In this document: positions 45,850-56,506 of the stretch, piece by piece
How positions within the stretch are numbered: position 1 is the first letter of the stretch
How the letters are laid out: the number at the start of each line of letters is the position of its first letter
Source: Phyllostachys edulis
Lineage: Eukaryota > Streptophyta > Magnoliopsida > Poales > Poaceae
Direction: 5' to 3'
Length of the DNA stretch: 64,000 nt
Assembly (NCBI GenBank): GCA_036346405.1
Contig: CM070561.1
Location: forward strand, 30,598,215-30,662,214
Made by a program: the position numbers and the translations under genes
The notes under the pieces: model-generated
Databases searched by the model: none
Told to the model about the DNA's origin: nothing
Seen by the model: only the letters and a program-made list of their open reading frames with translations

Positions 45850-46735
45850 GGACCAGTCAAAGCTCTAGGGAAGGTCCTGCGGACAGGAGGTCCAACAGAC
45901 ACCACAATGGGGAGGTCCTGACGGTCGGATTAAATCAAGGGGAGGTCTGGGCAGTTAGGATCTCCAGAGGGGAGGTCCTAACGGTCAGATCTAACAAAGG
46001 GGAGGTCTGGACGGTTAGGATCCCAAAGGAGAGGTCATAACCATCAGATCTAAATAAGGGGGAGGTTTGGACATATAGGATCTCCAAGGGGGGGGGTCCT
46101 AACTGTCATATCTAAACAAGGGATGTCCTGACGGCTAAGATCTCCAGAGGGGAGGTCTTAATGGTCGAGATCTAAACCGGAGAGGTCCTGACGGCTAAGA
46201 TCTTCAGAGGGGAGGTCTTAACGGTCAAGATCTAAACATGAGAGGTCCTGACGGCTAAGATCTCCAGAGGAGAGGTTTTAACGGTCAAGATCTAACAAAG
46301 GGGAGGTCCTGACAGCTAAGATCTCCAGAGGGGAGGCCTTAACGGTCAAGATCTAATAAGGGGAGGTCCTGACGGCTAAGATCTCTAAAGGGGAGGTCTT
46401 AACGGTCAAGATCTAAACAAGGGAGGTCCTGACGGCTAAGATATCTAGAAGGGAGGTCTTAACGGTCAAGATCCTACAAAGGGGAGGTCCCGACGGCTAA
46501 GATCTCTAGAGGGGAGGTCTTAACGGTCAAGATCTAACAAAGGGGAGGTCTTGATGGCTAAGATCTCCAGATGGGAGGTCTTAACGGTCAAGATCTAAAC
46601 AAGGGAGGTCCTGACGGCTAAGATCTCCAGAGGGGAGGTCTTAACGATCAAGATCTAACAAAGGGGAGATCTTGACGGCTAAGATCTCCAGAGGGAAGGT
46701 CTTAATGGTCAAGATCTAACAAAGGGGAGGTGAGC
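45850..46735. repeat. Array of alternating 30-bp modules (about 60-bp dimer)
   Basis: Two half-units alternate: A is GGGAGGTCCTGACGGCTAAG then ATCTCCAGAG, and B is GGGAGGTCTTAACGGTCAAG then ATCTAACAAAG. About 28 half-units (14 dimers) run almost without a break. Homogeneity is highest in 46140-46735, suggesting recent unequal exchange there. Nearly every half-unit contains AGATCT. Confidence 0.92.
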
Positions 46736-47982
46736 GATAGCGAGATAAGAAGCGGGAGAAGCGGGAGCCATTGAATTTCCATCAAACGGGTCAAGGCAAT
46801 TGGGTCGTTCGGACCGAGCGAACGCTCCAACAGATCGGGGCTGTCCAATATGGATCGGACGGTTCTAAAGGAGTGGGATGTTCGGACCATCCGAACGTCT
46901 CACCAAGATCAAACCGTCCAACACAAATTGAACGGTACACAATCGATAGAGGTCTGGATCAAGCGGAAGGCTCGAACGAACGCGAGGGATGTTCAAATAA
47001 ACAAGGAGGAGGTCCTAGAGGATATGGAGAGGTCCTGAAGGACACGAGGAGGTCCAAATAGACAAGGGGGAGGTCCTAGAGGACGTGGGGAGGTCCTGAA
47101 GGACACGGGGAGGTCAAAATAGACAAGGAGGAGGTCCTAGAGGACATGGGGAGATCCTGAAGGACACAGGGAGGTCCTGGAGGACACGAGGATCACCCAA
47201 ATTTGAATTTCAACGTTCAAGGATATTTGAAACACAAACCCGAGCTGGTCTAAGACCCAAAGAGAGGAGGTCCTAGACCCACAAAGGAGGTCTGGGCAGG
47301 AGGAGATTCAGCGCAAGGGCAAACTAAGCCTAGCTTGACTCTTCGGAAAACAAAAGGGTTTGAAACACAAACCCGGGCAGAGAACCACGGGGTGGTTGTG
47401 ACCCAAAAGAAAGAGGTCAGGACCAAAGAAAAATTCAAACAGAGAGGGAGGTCTAAACCTTAAAGAGATTCAAACTAACAAAGGAAATCTAGATTAAAAG
47501 AGATGGAAAGATCCAAGCTCAGAGGAGGTCCAGAGGACTTAGAAGAGGTCCTGTGAACACAGAGGAGAACAAAGCCAACGCAGAAAAGAGGAGACCACCA
47601 AAACTCCACAAACCCAAATAACCTCATGCGATTTTTAGTTGAAGTTCAAATTAACCCATTAAAATCCATTCTCAAATTCTCAAGTTAAGCTTTGGATTCT
47701 CATCAAAACAAAATGGTTCTTTTTTATTTTGAAAGTTCAAAAAGGCTCCAAAAATCAGGGTGTTACACGATTCACTACACGAAATCCAAAATTGTTTGAG
47801 AGGAAGAGTTCACGGTGCTCGGGAACACTACATGACATGGTTCGGGGTTTGAAAATCTCACCAGAGCGACGGATGCACAAAACTGGGGTGGCGGCCGACG
47901 CTCGAGAAGATAGGAAAAACTTGGTCGTTGAAGCTCGGTTGGTAGTGAGGTGTTGAGGGAAGCAAGGTGAGGTGACTAGGGC

Positions 47983-47990
47983 TTTTATAG
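47983..47990 (-). promoter_or_regulatory. TATA-like box of the LTR at 40893
   Basis: CTATAAAA within GGGCTATAAAAGCCC on the minus strand, about 440 bp from the LTR's right end. Confidence 0.45.
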
Positions 47991-48433
47991 CCCAGGGAAA
48001 GGAGGGAACCGTTGGGGAGGATTGATGGCATGTGAGGTCCTAAGGGCGGCGCGGCTCTGCGTGCAGCTCGGCGGGCGCGGGCAGGGCGACACGACGCGGA
48101 GAGGAGGGGAGCAGGGGGGTCTGGGCGCAGGTGCAGACATGGAGGCGTGCTTTGACGTGGGTGGCACGACATAGTGTGGAGCAAGCGTGACGGCGCGGTG
48201 CAGCGGGAGCGGGTCGGAGCATGCTCTACACGTTTGGGGCACTTCCTGGGCGAGTAGAGTGGCATGGGCCACTCTGGGCCAGGCTAGGGGAGAGGGCAAG
48301 GAAGGGAAGGGGTTGGGCTGAGCCCAAAGGATAGTTTGGAGATTGAGATTTTGAAATTTGAATGCACTTTTTGAATTCAAAACCAAATTTAATCTTTTAC
48401 TCAAGAAGTCCCAAAATGGGATGTCACACCCAT

Positions 48434-48815
48434 CATTGAGCTTCTTTGGCTGCTAACTTCTTCAACAACACCAACGCTGACCACTTGTCATTGCGGTCCT
48501 TGGCTCCTTCAACACTAGACTTTCTCTTCAATGGCTCCGGTGAGCAGCATGATATATTATCCTCATCTCCATCGTCGCTGCCTCGGCTCTTCATTTCACA
48601 TGGATCAATGCCTTCTTGCAGGACAGATCGATGTCATTGCACTCTTTTGTAGCCTCCTCCCACACCATTCGTGCTATCATCGTTATAACTTATATTTTTT
48701 AATCAAAATTTTAGTTATTTTTTATTTTTGTTCCACAGAAAGTAACAATAGAAATACGTGACCCTGAGAGCAAATATGATGGCTTCTTTTGTGTCTCATC
48801 GGATACTATTCATGA
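48434..48815. other. Unassigned sequence, continuation of 40892
   Basis: CT-rich, with no recognised protein. The phrase GAGCAAATATGATGGCTTCTT (48768) recurs as GAGCGAACGTGATGGCTTCT at 49631, so the AT-rich array between them is bracketed by direct repeats. Confidence 0.3.
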
Positions 48816-48819
48816 CATC

Positions 48820-49530
48820 CTCGTTATAACTTTTATTTTTATTTAATATTTTAGTCATTTTTATTGGAGTTCGTATGCAAATCAAATTGCTAAATTTATT
48901 TAATTTATTTGGAATTTTAGTTATTTGGGGATTTTATTTTGGAATACATATGGAAATCAAATTGTAAATTTTCTTTTATTTTTTATTCGAATTTTAGTTC
49001 TTTTTCCTTGGAATTAGTATTGAATCCAATTGCTAATTTTCATTAATTTTTATTTAGAATTACAGTTATTTAGGGATTTCACTTTGGAATTCGTATTGAA
49101 ATCAAATTGCTTATTTTATTTTATTTTTATTCGTAATTTCAATTATTTTTTGGTTGTATTTCATATACAAATTTAATTGCCAATTGTTGTTTAATTTTTA
49201 TTCGATTTATAATTATTGGAATTCATATTGAAATCAAATTGCTTATTTTATTTTATTTTTATTACGAACTTTAGTTATTTTTTGTTGGATTACGATACAA
49301 ATGTAATTTCCAATTTGTTTTATTTTTTATTCGAATTATAATTATTTAGGTATTTTACTTAGAAATTCATATGGAAATCCAATTGCTAATTTTATTTTGG
49401 TTTTATTTCAAATTTATGTTTCTTTGTACTTGATATGAACTCTTTTACTTAGGAATTAGTATGGAAATTAAATTGCTGATTTTATTTTTTTTATTTCGAA
49501 TTTCAGTTTTATTTTACTTGACATGGATTC
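48820..49530. repeat. AT-rich tandem array, units of about 65-85 bp
   Basis: Nine or ten diverged units share TTGGAATTCATATGGAAATC then AAATTGCTAATTTTATTT and TTTATTCGAATTTTAGTTAT. Unit length varies by small indels. No coding potential; it lies inside or next to an LTR whose end is at about 49897. Confidence 0.85.
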
Positions 49531-49711
49531 TTTCTTTTAATCTCATCCGTTATAATCTGGACCAACCACGATCGACGATGTAGATCTTTCTCTTTTTCTA
49601 CTGATTAATGTGGGAATTTCTAGCCCTTAAGAGCGAACGTGATGGCTTCTTTTGACTTTGCTTTAATAAGATAATAGAAGATTGTAATCTCCTGTACCCT
49701 GGATGTAACAT

Positions 49712-49720
49712 TATAAATAG
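49712..49720 (+). promoter_or_regulatory. TATA box of the LTR ending near 49897
   Basis: TATAAATAG followed by ACCC, 37 bp before an AATAAAG signal. It is a typical LTR promoter arrangement and sets the plus orientation. Confidence 0.6.
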
Positions 49721-49965
49721 ACCCTTCCCCATGTAATGGGGAGGACTTTTTTTAGCAATAAAGACACACCTTTAACACACATAAATATCGTTTCTCGCCT
49801 TTGAGGACTTTCGGGGGTTTCCGTACTTCGCATCAATAAGGAACCCAGGGCCCCCCCCCCCCCCCGTCTTTCTACTGTCTAGTTTCTAGCTATGAAAATT
49901 GGTGCCGACCTTGGGGAGCGGCAAGCTCACACGAGAACAAGTCATACTGAGTGAATGAGGTTAGC

Positions 49966-50214
49966 ATGGCACCTCACAAGACGAGTGCACCTCGAGTTTC
50001 GGCGATCGAAGCAACGGCCGTGGTGGCAGCACCAAGGGCCCAGTAGGCCAAGCAAAGCCAAACCTCCGCCACCGCAGCCATTGAGACTGCCGAGGAGGAA
50101 GCCAACAACTCCACGTACGGAGAAATCATTGGGAGTGACACTCGACGGACAGAAGCCTCATAGCCCAAGGACCTTCGAGCAGGGCCTTCGCAGCCCGCCG
50201 CCTCGGGCGTAACC
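49966..50214 (+). pseudogene. Gag-like N-terminus, broken
   Basis: The ATG at 49966 follows the primer-binding-like site and opens MAPHKTSAPRVSAIEATAVV. A TAG stops it after 25 codons. The same frame then continues through an Ala/Thr/Glu-rich stretch (TAEEEANNSTYGEII) to another stop near 50161. No capsid motif is preserved, so the gag call rests mainly on position. Confidence 0.4.
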
Positions 50215-50535
50215 TGAGAAGCGTACAAGGTGATATAAAGGAGCTGACAAACCTCCGCTAAGAGCTGCAAAGCCTTCACCAACCTGCGGCAATAACATTG
50301 GCAATAATCCCAACGACTGTAACCCTCGCACCGAGTCCGACCACCGAAGGGGTGATTGTGCCAGAACACATTGCCGGTGAGATCCGAACTCCCGTTGAGT
50401 CTTGACACAGAGTGCACTGCTGGCCCACGGGCTTCAAGTTGCCAACGTCAAAGCCTACGAGGGAGCATAGACCCCCACGAAGTTCCTTCGGATCTACGAG
50501 AATGTCATTTGAGACCGGAGCAACATGAACTCCTC

Positions 50536-51358
50536 TGTAAGACCCCAAATTTGAAATTTGGGAATCTTCTGTGTTCACAGCACCACTCCCTGGATCAGTA
50601 GCCATAGCCCACAGTTACATCATTGGATATCAAACACATATCATGAAAATGTAAAACTATTGCATAATAATAATCAAGCATAAATATACATTACGGCTTT
50701 TGACTTGCAGAATGGCCGAACATGCCAAATTCCTTTCAAAGAATAGCAGCGGAAGCAGAATAAAAATATACCACGTGGAACCCCCACGACAAACCCACAT
50801 GCAATTGACTGGGGCCTGCGACCTAGTCCATGGCCTTCTTGTCTGCCAGTCTTGACGAACACACATAAGTTTCCATATGGCCTTCTTCTTTTATACTTGC
50901 TGAATAATAATATTGAGCGAGCATGAGTACACAACCGTACTCGCGAGCCAACACACAGAATGCCGTTATATAATATGCAAGGATGATCAAAGGAATGGCT
51001 TGGTTCTTTTGTTTGCATAAAGCCACTTATTAAAATAGATTATGTAATAGCAAATCCTGAAACCTAGCATTTTTAACTAACACAGGTTTTAACAAAGTTG
51101 AGTTTTGTTGTAAAATACTAGTGGAGGATCCAACCTCCTATACCATTGAGTTGCTCCATCCACCCAATGCCCATGTTCTTTCCCAGGTCACATCCCGTAC
51201 TTCTCACTGGGTCACAACCAAGCCATCTCAAATATCTAGGCTCCAACCCATCTCAAAACTCTGGCCTCCAACCCATCTTTTCAGTCCCTCCCACAAATTG
51301 TTTTATAAAAATAAAAGCTACTTCAAGCAAGTTCTCGGCACCGCCCGTGACCATGAAT
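50536..51358 (-). mobile_element. Partial gypsy-like LTR, cut by a CACTA element
   Basis: It starts TGTAAGACCCCAAATTTG and has family blocks: GAATAGCAGCGGAAGCAGAA (50741), GCATGAGTACACAACCGTAC and GCACCGCCCGTGACCATGAA. The last of these is interrupted by CACTACTACAAAAA at 51359. The expected continuation (a GGCTATTCGAATAG block) is not found anywhere to the right in the window. The flank on the left is TCCTC (50531-50535), and its partner cannot be checked. Confidence 0.7.
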
Positions 51359-51393
51359 CACTACTACAAAAAGGCTAATATTGGACGCCTTAT

Positions 51394-51690
51394 CACAGAC
51401 GGTTGACCAAAACCATGAGTATTAAACACAATCACAGACGGTTTTGGTTTAGCGATCATCTATGTTACTAGCTGTGCTAAAAACTGTCTGTGAACAGATA
51501 ATATCACCGACAGTCCGTGTTGAAAACCGTTTGTAAAGTATCATAGACGGTTCTGAACAAGAACCGTCTGTGATATTACTAAATGACACAGACGGTTTTT
51601 TTTAAAAACCATCTGTGATACTTCTTGTCTGTAATAATTAACTCATAACAGACGGTTTGTATTAAAACCGTCTGTGATAATTTCACTTAT
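51394..51690. repeat. CACTA left subterminal repeats
   Basis: About nine copies of TCACAGACGGTT or its complement AACCGTCTGTGA, mostly in inverted pairs 20-30 bp apart. These are the presumed binding sites of the element's TNPA-like protein. Confidence 0.88.
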
Positions 51691-52477
51691 TGCAGACCCG
51701 ACCCTCACAGATCTATCTTAAATTCTAGATCTGTTCTTAGTTCTCACAGGCTGCTGCTCTGAGGATGTGGGGCTTTGAGGTCATTTGGTGAAAGGAGACC
51801 ACGGATTTGGGATGAGTGATTATAGATCCATTTATTCTTGACTATCTATGGTTAGTAATTTGTTCCTAATTGTATTATATTCTAGATCTAGCTTGGTAAA
51901 GGGAGAATTGAAGATGGTTTAGATCTAGCTTGATGTAGAGAGAAGATTATTTACATCTAGCATGGTTTAGGGTTTAGGGTTTAGCCCAGGATAAGAGAGC
52001 AGCCGAAGTAGAGAAGTGAAACCCATTCTTAAATGCAGGGAAGTGAGTAATGGCTTGTCCTGCAATGGTGCAAGAATCACCATCACTTCCCCATGAAAGC
52101 GGAGATAATTCACGTGATGGTTTGATTGATGAATCACGCAAATACAGATATAGATGTGTCCCTTCCATATCTCAACAACCGGTTTATGGAAACAAACACC
52201 CGGGAGATTAGGAAGGGAGAGGTCTGATGGGATATGCATGATCAATGGGATACGCGTGATCCTGTGCGTGATCATGGGCGTGATTATGTACATGTGTAGA
52301 CACGCACACATGCATACACATGCATATAGTCTAACACCTACTACTCCACTAACCACAGTTCCCACTTTATTCTATTTCTACTTAATTTAATTTAATTAAT
52401 TCTTGCTACATATAGCTACTTTAGATCATATATAGTATACTAATTAATTAAATCAACATTTAACACCAAATTGTTAT
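51691..52477. other. 5' leader/promoter region of the CACTA gene
   Basis: Between the subterminal repeats and the transposase start. It includes three tandem GGTTTAG units (51964-51984), a telomere-like motif also used as a telobox, and AT-rich sequence before the ATG. No gene recognised. Confidence 0.35.
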
Positions 52478-53285
52478 ATGCGTAGCGTAGTTGGACCGAA
52501 GATGGATGTACGCTGGAACCGTGTAAGTGAAGAGTACATTAATGGCGTGTCTGCTTTTACAAGAGCTGCCGAGGAGGATAGGTGGAATAAGAGGGTGGAA
52601 TATATGTACTGTCCATGCATTGACTGCGAGAATTTAAAGATGTTTAAGAACCGAGCGCAGATCGAAGCACACTTGATTCGAAGGGGTTTCCAAAAGGGGT
52701 ATACACGTTGGACCAATCACGGTGAAGAGCATATTATACAGGAAGGTAGTAGTAACAACATTGTCGACGAAGTCAACGATATGCTGCTAGATAATGTCGA
52801 TTGTGGTTTCGATTTAGATAAGCTGCACGATGACAATCTAGATCAGAAGCTTCACGATGCAGAAGGGAACTGTGATGAGAGAGAGTATGTAAAATTCCAG
52901 GGCTTGATGGAGGACTCGGAGAAACCTTTATTCACGTGCTGCAAGTCGAAGTACACAAGGTTGTCATCTGTGCTTGAACTGCTGAAATTAAAGGCAAGCG
53001 ACGGTTGGTCCGATAAGAGTTTCATGACGCTGTTAGGTCTCTTAGCGGACATGCTTCCGGAGGAAAACGAGTTGGCCCAAAACTACCTACAAAGTTAAGA
53101 AGGTTCTATGTCCATTGGGAATTGAAGAAGAAAGAATACATGCATGTCCAAACGACTGTATCATCTACCGTAAAGAGTATGCAAACATGCATGTATGTCT
53201 GCTGTGCAATGCATTCCGATACAAGCGTAAGAATTAATCAGATGATGGTGAGGGAATTGAGGTGAAGAAAGGACCTCCTACTAAG
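52478..53285 (+). pseudogene. CACTA transposase, N-terminal part
   Basis: The ATG at 52478 opens a 206-codon frame. Residues about 45-85 form the transposase-associated domain, with YCPCIDCENL, then IEAHLIRRGFQKGYTRW and NHGE. Residues 150-200 (CKSKYTRLSSVLELLKLKA and FMTLLGLLADMLPEENEL) are the stretch before the tnp2 domain. After a stop or frameshift near 53096 the tnp2 domain begins: CPLGIEEERIHACPNDCIIY, then HVCLLCNAFRYKRKN. Another stop lies near 53237, then GPPTKV at 53265-53285, where the LTR at 53288 cuts in. The protein would cut the element's ends for transposition. Two breaks plus the insertion make it inactive. Confidence 0.87.
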
Positions 53286-53287
53286 GT

Positions 53288-56200
53288 TGTCGGGACCCAA
53301 AAATGCAATTCTGGACCCTTTGTGTATAATGCACTAGTCCAGAATCACGCTAGTGCACACAGTTCCAACATAGATGAATATCGATCCACACCAAACGAAT
53401 AATAGCATAAACGAGTAATTTAGTTAACAAATAAGGGTTTTGACCTTATAGTCGAGTTTACACTTATTAAGCCATGCAGGGCTAACAGAGAATAAAATAG
53501 CAGCGGAAACAAAAACAGAAACGGTAGCGGCATCCCATCAATTCACCACAGGCAACCGATTGGGATCAAGACCCTACGATCAAGCACCTTCGATGAACTC
53601 CTCCTCGAAAGCAGGCGATGACTCCTCCTCTTCTGTTGCATATTTTACAACAAGCATGAGTACACAACCGTACTCGCAAGTCATACCACAGAAATACAAT
53701 TATACATGATGGCTTATTCCAAAGGAATGGCTTCTGTGGTTCTTTTGCAGAAATACAGCATTTGCAGCTTGAATACAAATAATAGATTGAAAGTAATAAG
53801 TAAAACAAATAACAATAATAATTTAACAGTTTGTTTTCACAAAGACACATAGCCTAAACAAATTATTCACGTAACCATATGACTTAGATCACATAGCTCC
53901 CTTCCCAAGGTTTTATGAAAATCTACCCCTCGTGTGAAATCCCTAAGCATGTCCATGACCAAGGACGCGGCTATTCGAATAGATTATTTTAACACTCTGC
54001 AGAGGTTGTACACTTTACCCACACGATACAACTAGTGTTGCAAGCACTAATCATAACAAAACGTTTCAGAAACTTCATCTTAACATTGACACTCCCAGTG
54101 TGCTTACAAACCGCCAAACAACCCCCACACAGGAAGTCAGTCCGACACACACCATTGGACAGGGAAGCGGCGAACCATCCCGCAATGTGACTACTTGGTA
54201 GCACACCTCCACCCATGCAACACAGCCTAACCTACTACCTGAGCAATCAATGTCAAGAATCCATAACTTACTAAGTTAGGCACGTCCCGTCAGGCATGTT
54301 GTTTTACGAGAGGCTCAGTTCAATGGCGCACAAAGTTAAGTCCTTAAGTGACCAAGGCAACACTTCCAGTTTACTATAAATCCCTATGCACACAGATTTT
54401 TAAGCCCATGCACACAGATCCACCAAAAGTAGCACACAGTATCCACCACTTGCCTCAGTCTAAATCCTTTCCCATCCTGTTGGTTAAGTGCATCATATGC
54501 CATCAACGAGTAATAGTACATAGTACACACAGTTTTTATCACATAGTTCCATAGTCACTTAGTCAGGTTTATATTTGCAACTTACATGAGATGATGACTC
54601 GTAGCATGGCTAAGTAGACTAATCGTGTCTAACCAACCCACGTTGGTGCTACAATATTACCAACTAAATAAACCAATCTAGGGTGACAAAACATTATGAC
54701 ATAACAAATAGACAAGGTGGATATAACAAATGGGATTAATAACGACACCCAAAAGCATTTAAATAAATACTTAAAGTAAATGCAATAATTTGAATCAAAG
54801 TAATTTTAGAAGCTGGGATTCAACATGATCAAAGGTATAACTTGCCTCAGAAAAGGTCTTGGTATTGATCTTGATCTTGAGATGCTCCTTGTTCTTCAAA
54901 ACCTCCCGAAGTATCGACGTCTACTCGCAAACGAAACAAATAAATAAAAATAGAGGCAAAACAAAATCCAAAAATTAAATAAAAATCTCAAATAAATAGA
55001 TCTTGAATTTAGATGAATTTAGAAATTTGAATGAGCTCAATCGGAGTTCGGATGCAAAAGATATGGGCTTTGGAAGTTTGAATCTAAAAGAAAACCCTAA
55101 TTTGAATTATTTGGAATTAACCCGAATTATTCTTTAAAAGAAAAATCAAATTATGGCGTAGCGCTGATGTCATAAAGAAATTTTCCGGAATAAAAGAAAT
55201 AAAAGCAAACACTGACATGTGGGACCCACATGTCAGTGGCTCAGTTCACGGTGAACTGGGTTCACCGAACCAATGGATCTGTGGAGGATGAACCGTGCCA
55301 CGCACGTGACACGCGGCACACACACAGGCGCCAACTGGGCTGACACGCACGCAAAACAGAGAGGTGGCGGCTGACATGGTTGGACACGTCGACATCAACG
55401 CCGGCGAGGCTCGGGACCTGACGGCAATGGCGAATGGCGGTGGGTGGTACCAGTGGATAGCCCAGGTTATTGCACACCTCCTGGGCCAACTCCGGGTGGT
55501 CAAGGACGTCGATGGCGGCCGGCGGTGAGCTCCGGGTATTGTCAGACAAGGGTTACCGTAGTGCTCTGGCAACGGCGAAGGCTTTAGAGATGGCTCCAAA
55601 CACGGGGAAGGCAACGGTGCACTCCCCAGAAACAATGTGTCACCAGTGGTGAAGGAATTAGAGGTTTTAGGGTTTCGGTGACTGAAATTCAAATCCCAAA
55701 TCGCGACGGCGCTCGAGCTCTCGGGGCAAAGAGGGTGGGGGTTCGAGATGCGGGGAGCAGGGCAAACCTCGGGGACCTATTTATAGGGCTAGAGCGAACC
55801 GGAATTGGAAATCCCCAATTGGAGTTCGAAACAAACACGAGAGAAATCCCAGAATTCTAGGAGATAGAGGCCGATTTGGGATGAGATTTTAGCAAAAACG
55901 GGTGTAGGATAGCTAAAGATAAGATTTGGTAATCAAATCCAAGGCGGTTTAGTTAGAGATTTGTTTTTGTTGTACGAAACCTGGAGATCGGCAGCCATGG
56001 CGAACAGACGTGAGCGGTGCTGCCACCCGACAGCGAGACAGGGGCGGGGCCACCTGACAGCGAGACAAGGGAGTGGGCCCATGCGTCAGCGGATGGAGGC
56101 GAATGCGCGCGCGGGGAGTGGGTTGAGCAGGCGCGCGATTGGGCCGCGAAGCGGGCCTAACACAGGAAAAATGAAGTTGGGCTGAATAGATTCGGCCCGA

Positions 56201-56506
56201 ATCTATTTATGAGATTTTAAATGATTTTTCCTTTTTAGAAAATACTGAGAATTCAAATAAGCAATAGCAAATAGCAAATGAACTTGGAAAAATTCTAGAA
56301 AATTCTAGAAAATATATCCAAGCACATAGAATCCAAATAAAATAGTTTTGACCATTGTTGATGTTGACTTTAATCATATTAAATTGTTTTGTTATACAAA
56401 GTCCATATTAAGCTTTTGAATTAAAATCAAATAAAATCAAATGGTGAATTTTCTCCCTATTAACTATTCAAAGGATTTTTAAAGCTCAGAAAATTGGGAT
56501 GTTATA
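53288..56506 (-). mobile_element. Solo LTR, 3.2 kb, inside the CACTA transposase
   Basis: It starts TGTCGGGACCC, ends TTGGGATGTTATA and is flanked by AAGGT on both sides (53283-53287 and 56507-56511), an exact 5-bp duplication. The final ACA has become ATA. It belongs to the same family as 4693-9107: near-identical starts, the same GCATGTCCATGACC block (53948) and the same GAAAATATATCCAAGCACA end region. A minus-strand TATA-like box is at 55786-55778. No coding domain. Confidence 0.87.
55778..55786 (-). promoter_or_regulatory. TATA-like box of the LTR at 53288
   Basis: CTATAAATA followed by GGTCCCC on the minus strand, about 720 bp from the LTR's 5' (right) end. Confidence 0.5.

Larger units (their letters stand above)
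43568..47767 (-). mobile_element. Solo LTR, 4.2 kb, nested, with module array
   Basis: It starts TGTGGCGACCCGG, ends CAGGGTGTTACA and is flanked by CGATT on both sides (43563-43567 and 47768-47772), an exact 5-bp duplication. It has CATGTCCATAACCACGGACA (44431), no coding domain, a minus-strand TATA-like box (45638-45631) and a long array of 30-bp modules (45850-46735). More GGAGGTCCT-type units lie at 43600-43810 and 46985-47200. Shared modules and ends tie it to the LTR at 11944. Confidence 0.86.
40893..48428 (-). mobile_element. Solo LTR (3.3 kb net) hosting a nested LTR
   Basis: It starts TGTCGGACC, ends GGGATGTCACA and is flanked by CCCAT on both sides (40888-40892 and 48429-48433), an exact 5-bp duplication. 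With the unit at 43568-47767 and its duplicated site removed it is about 3.3 kb. It has the shared LTR blocks GGGCCGATCAGGCCAAATGG (41072) and GCACAACTGTTCGAACAGTT (41766), and no coding domain. A minus-strand TATA-like box is at 47990-47983. Frames around 43000-43400 and 47860-48400 are GC-rich chance frames. Confidence 0.85.
49600..50535 (+). mobile_element. LTR retrotransposon fragment: LTR end, leader, gag start
   Basis: From left to right: a TATA box (49712-49720), a possible poly(A) signal AATAAAG (49757-49763), a run of 15 C (49851-49865), then ATTGGTGCCGACCTTGGGGA (49899-49918), which has the layout of a primer-binding site just after a 5' LTR, then a gag-like start. The element is cut off by the LTR inserted at 50536, and the rest is not in the window. 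A gypsy-type element is inferred from the ATTGGyGCCG motif. Confidence 0.6.

Noticed and set aside
45850..46735. A CRISPR array
   Set aside because: The repeats are head-to-tail modules with no unique spacers and lie in an LTR of a plant genome.
51964..51984. A former telomere or fusion point
   Set aside because: Only three units are present, inside a transposon leader.
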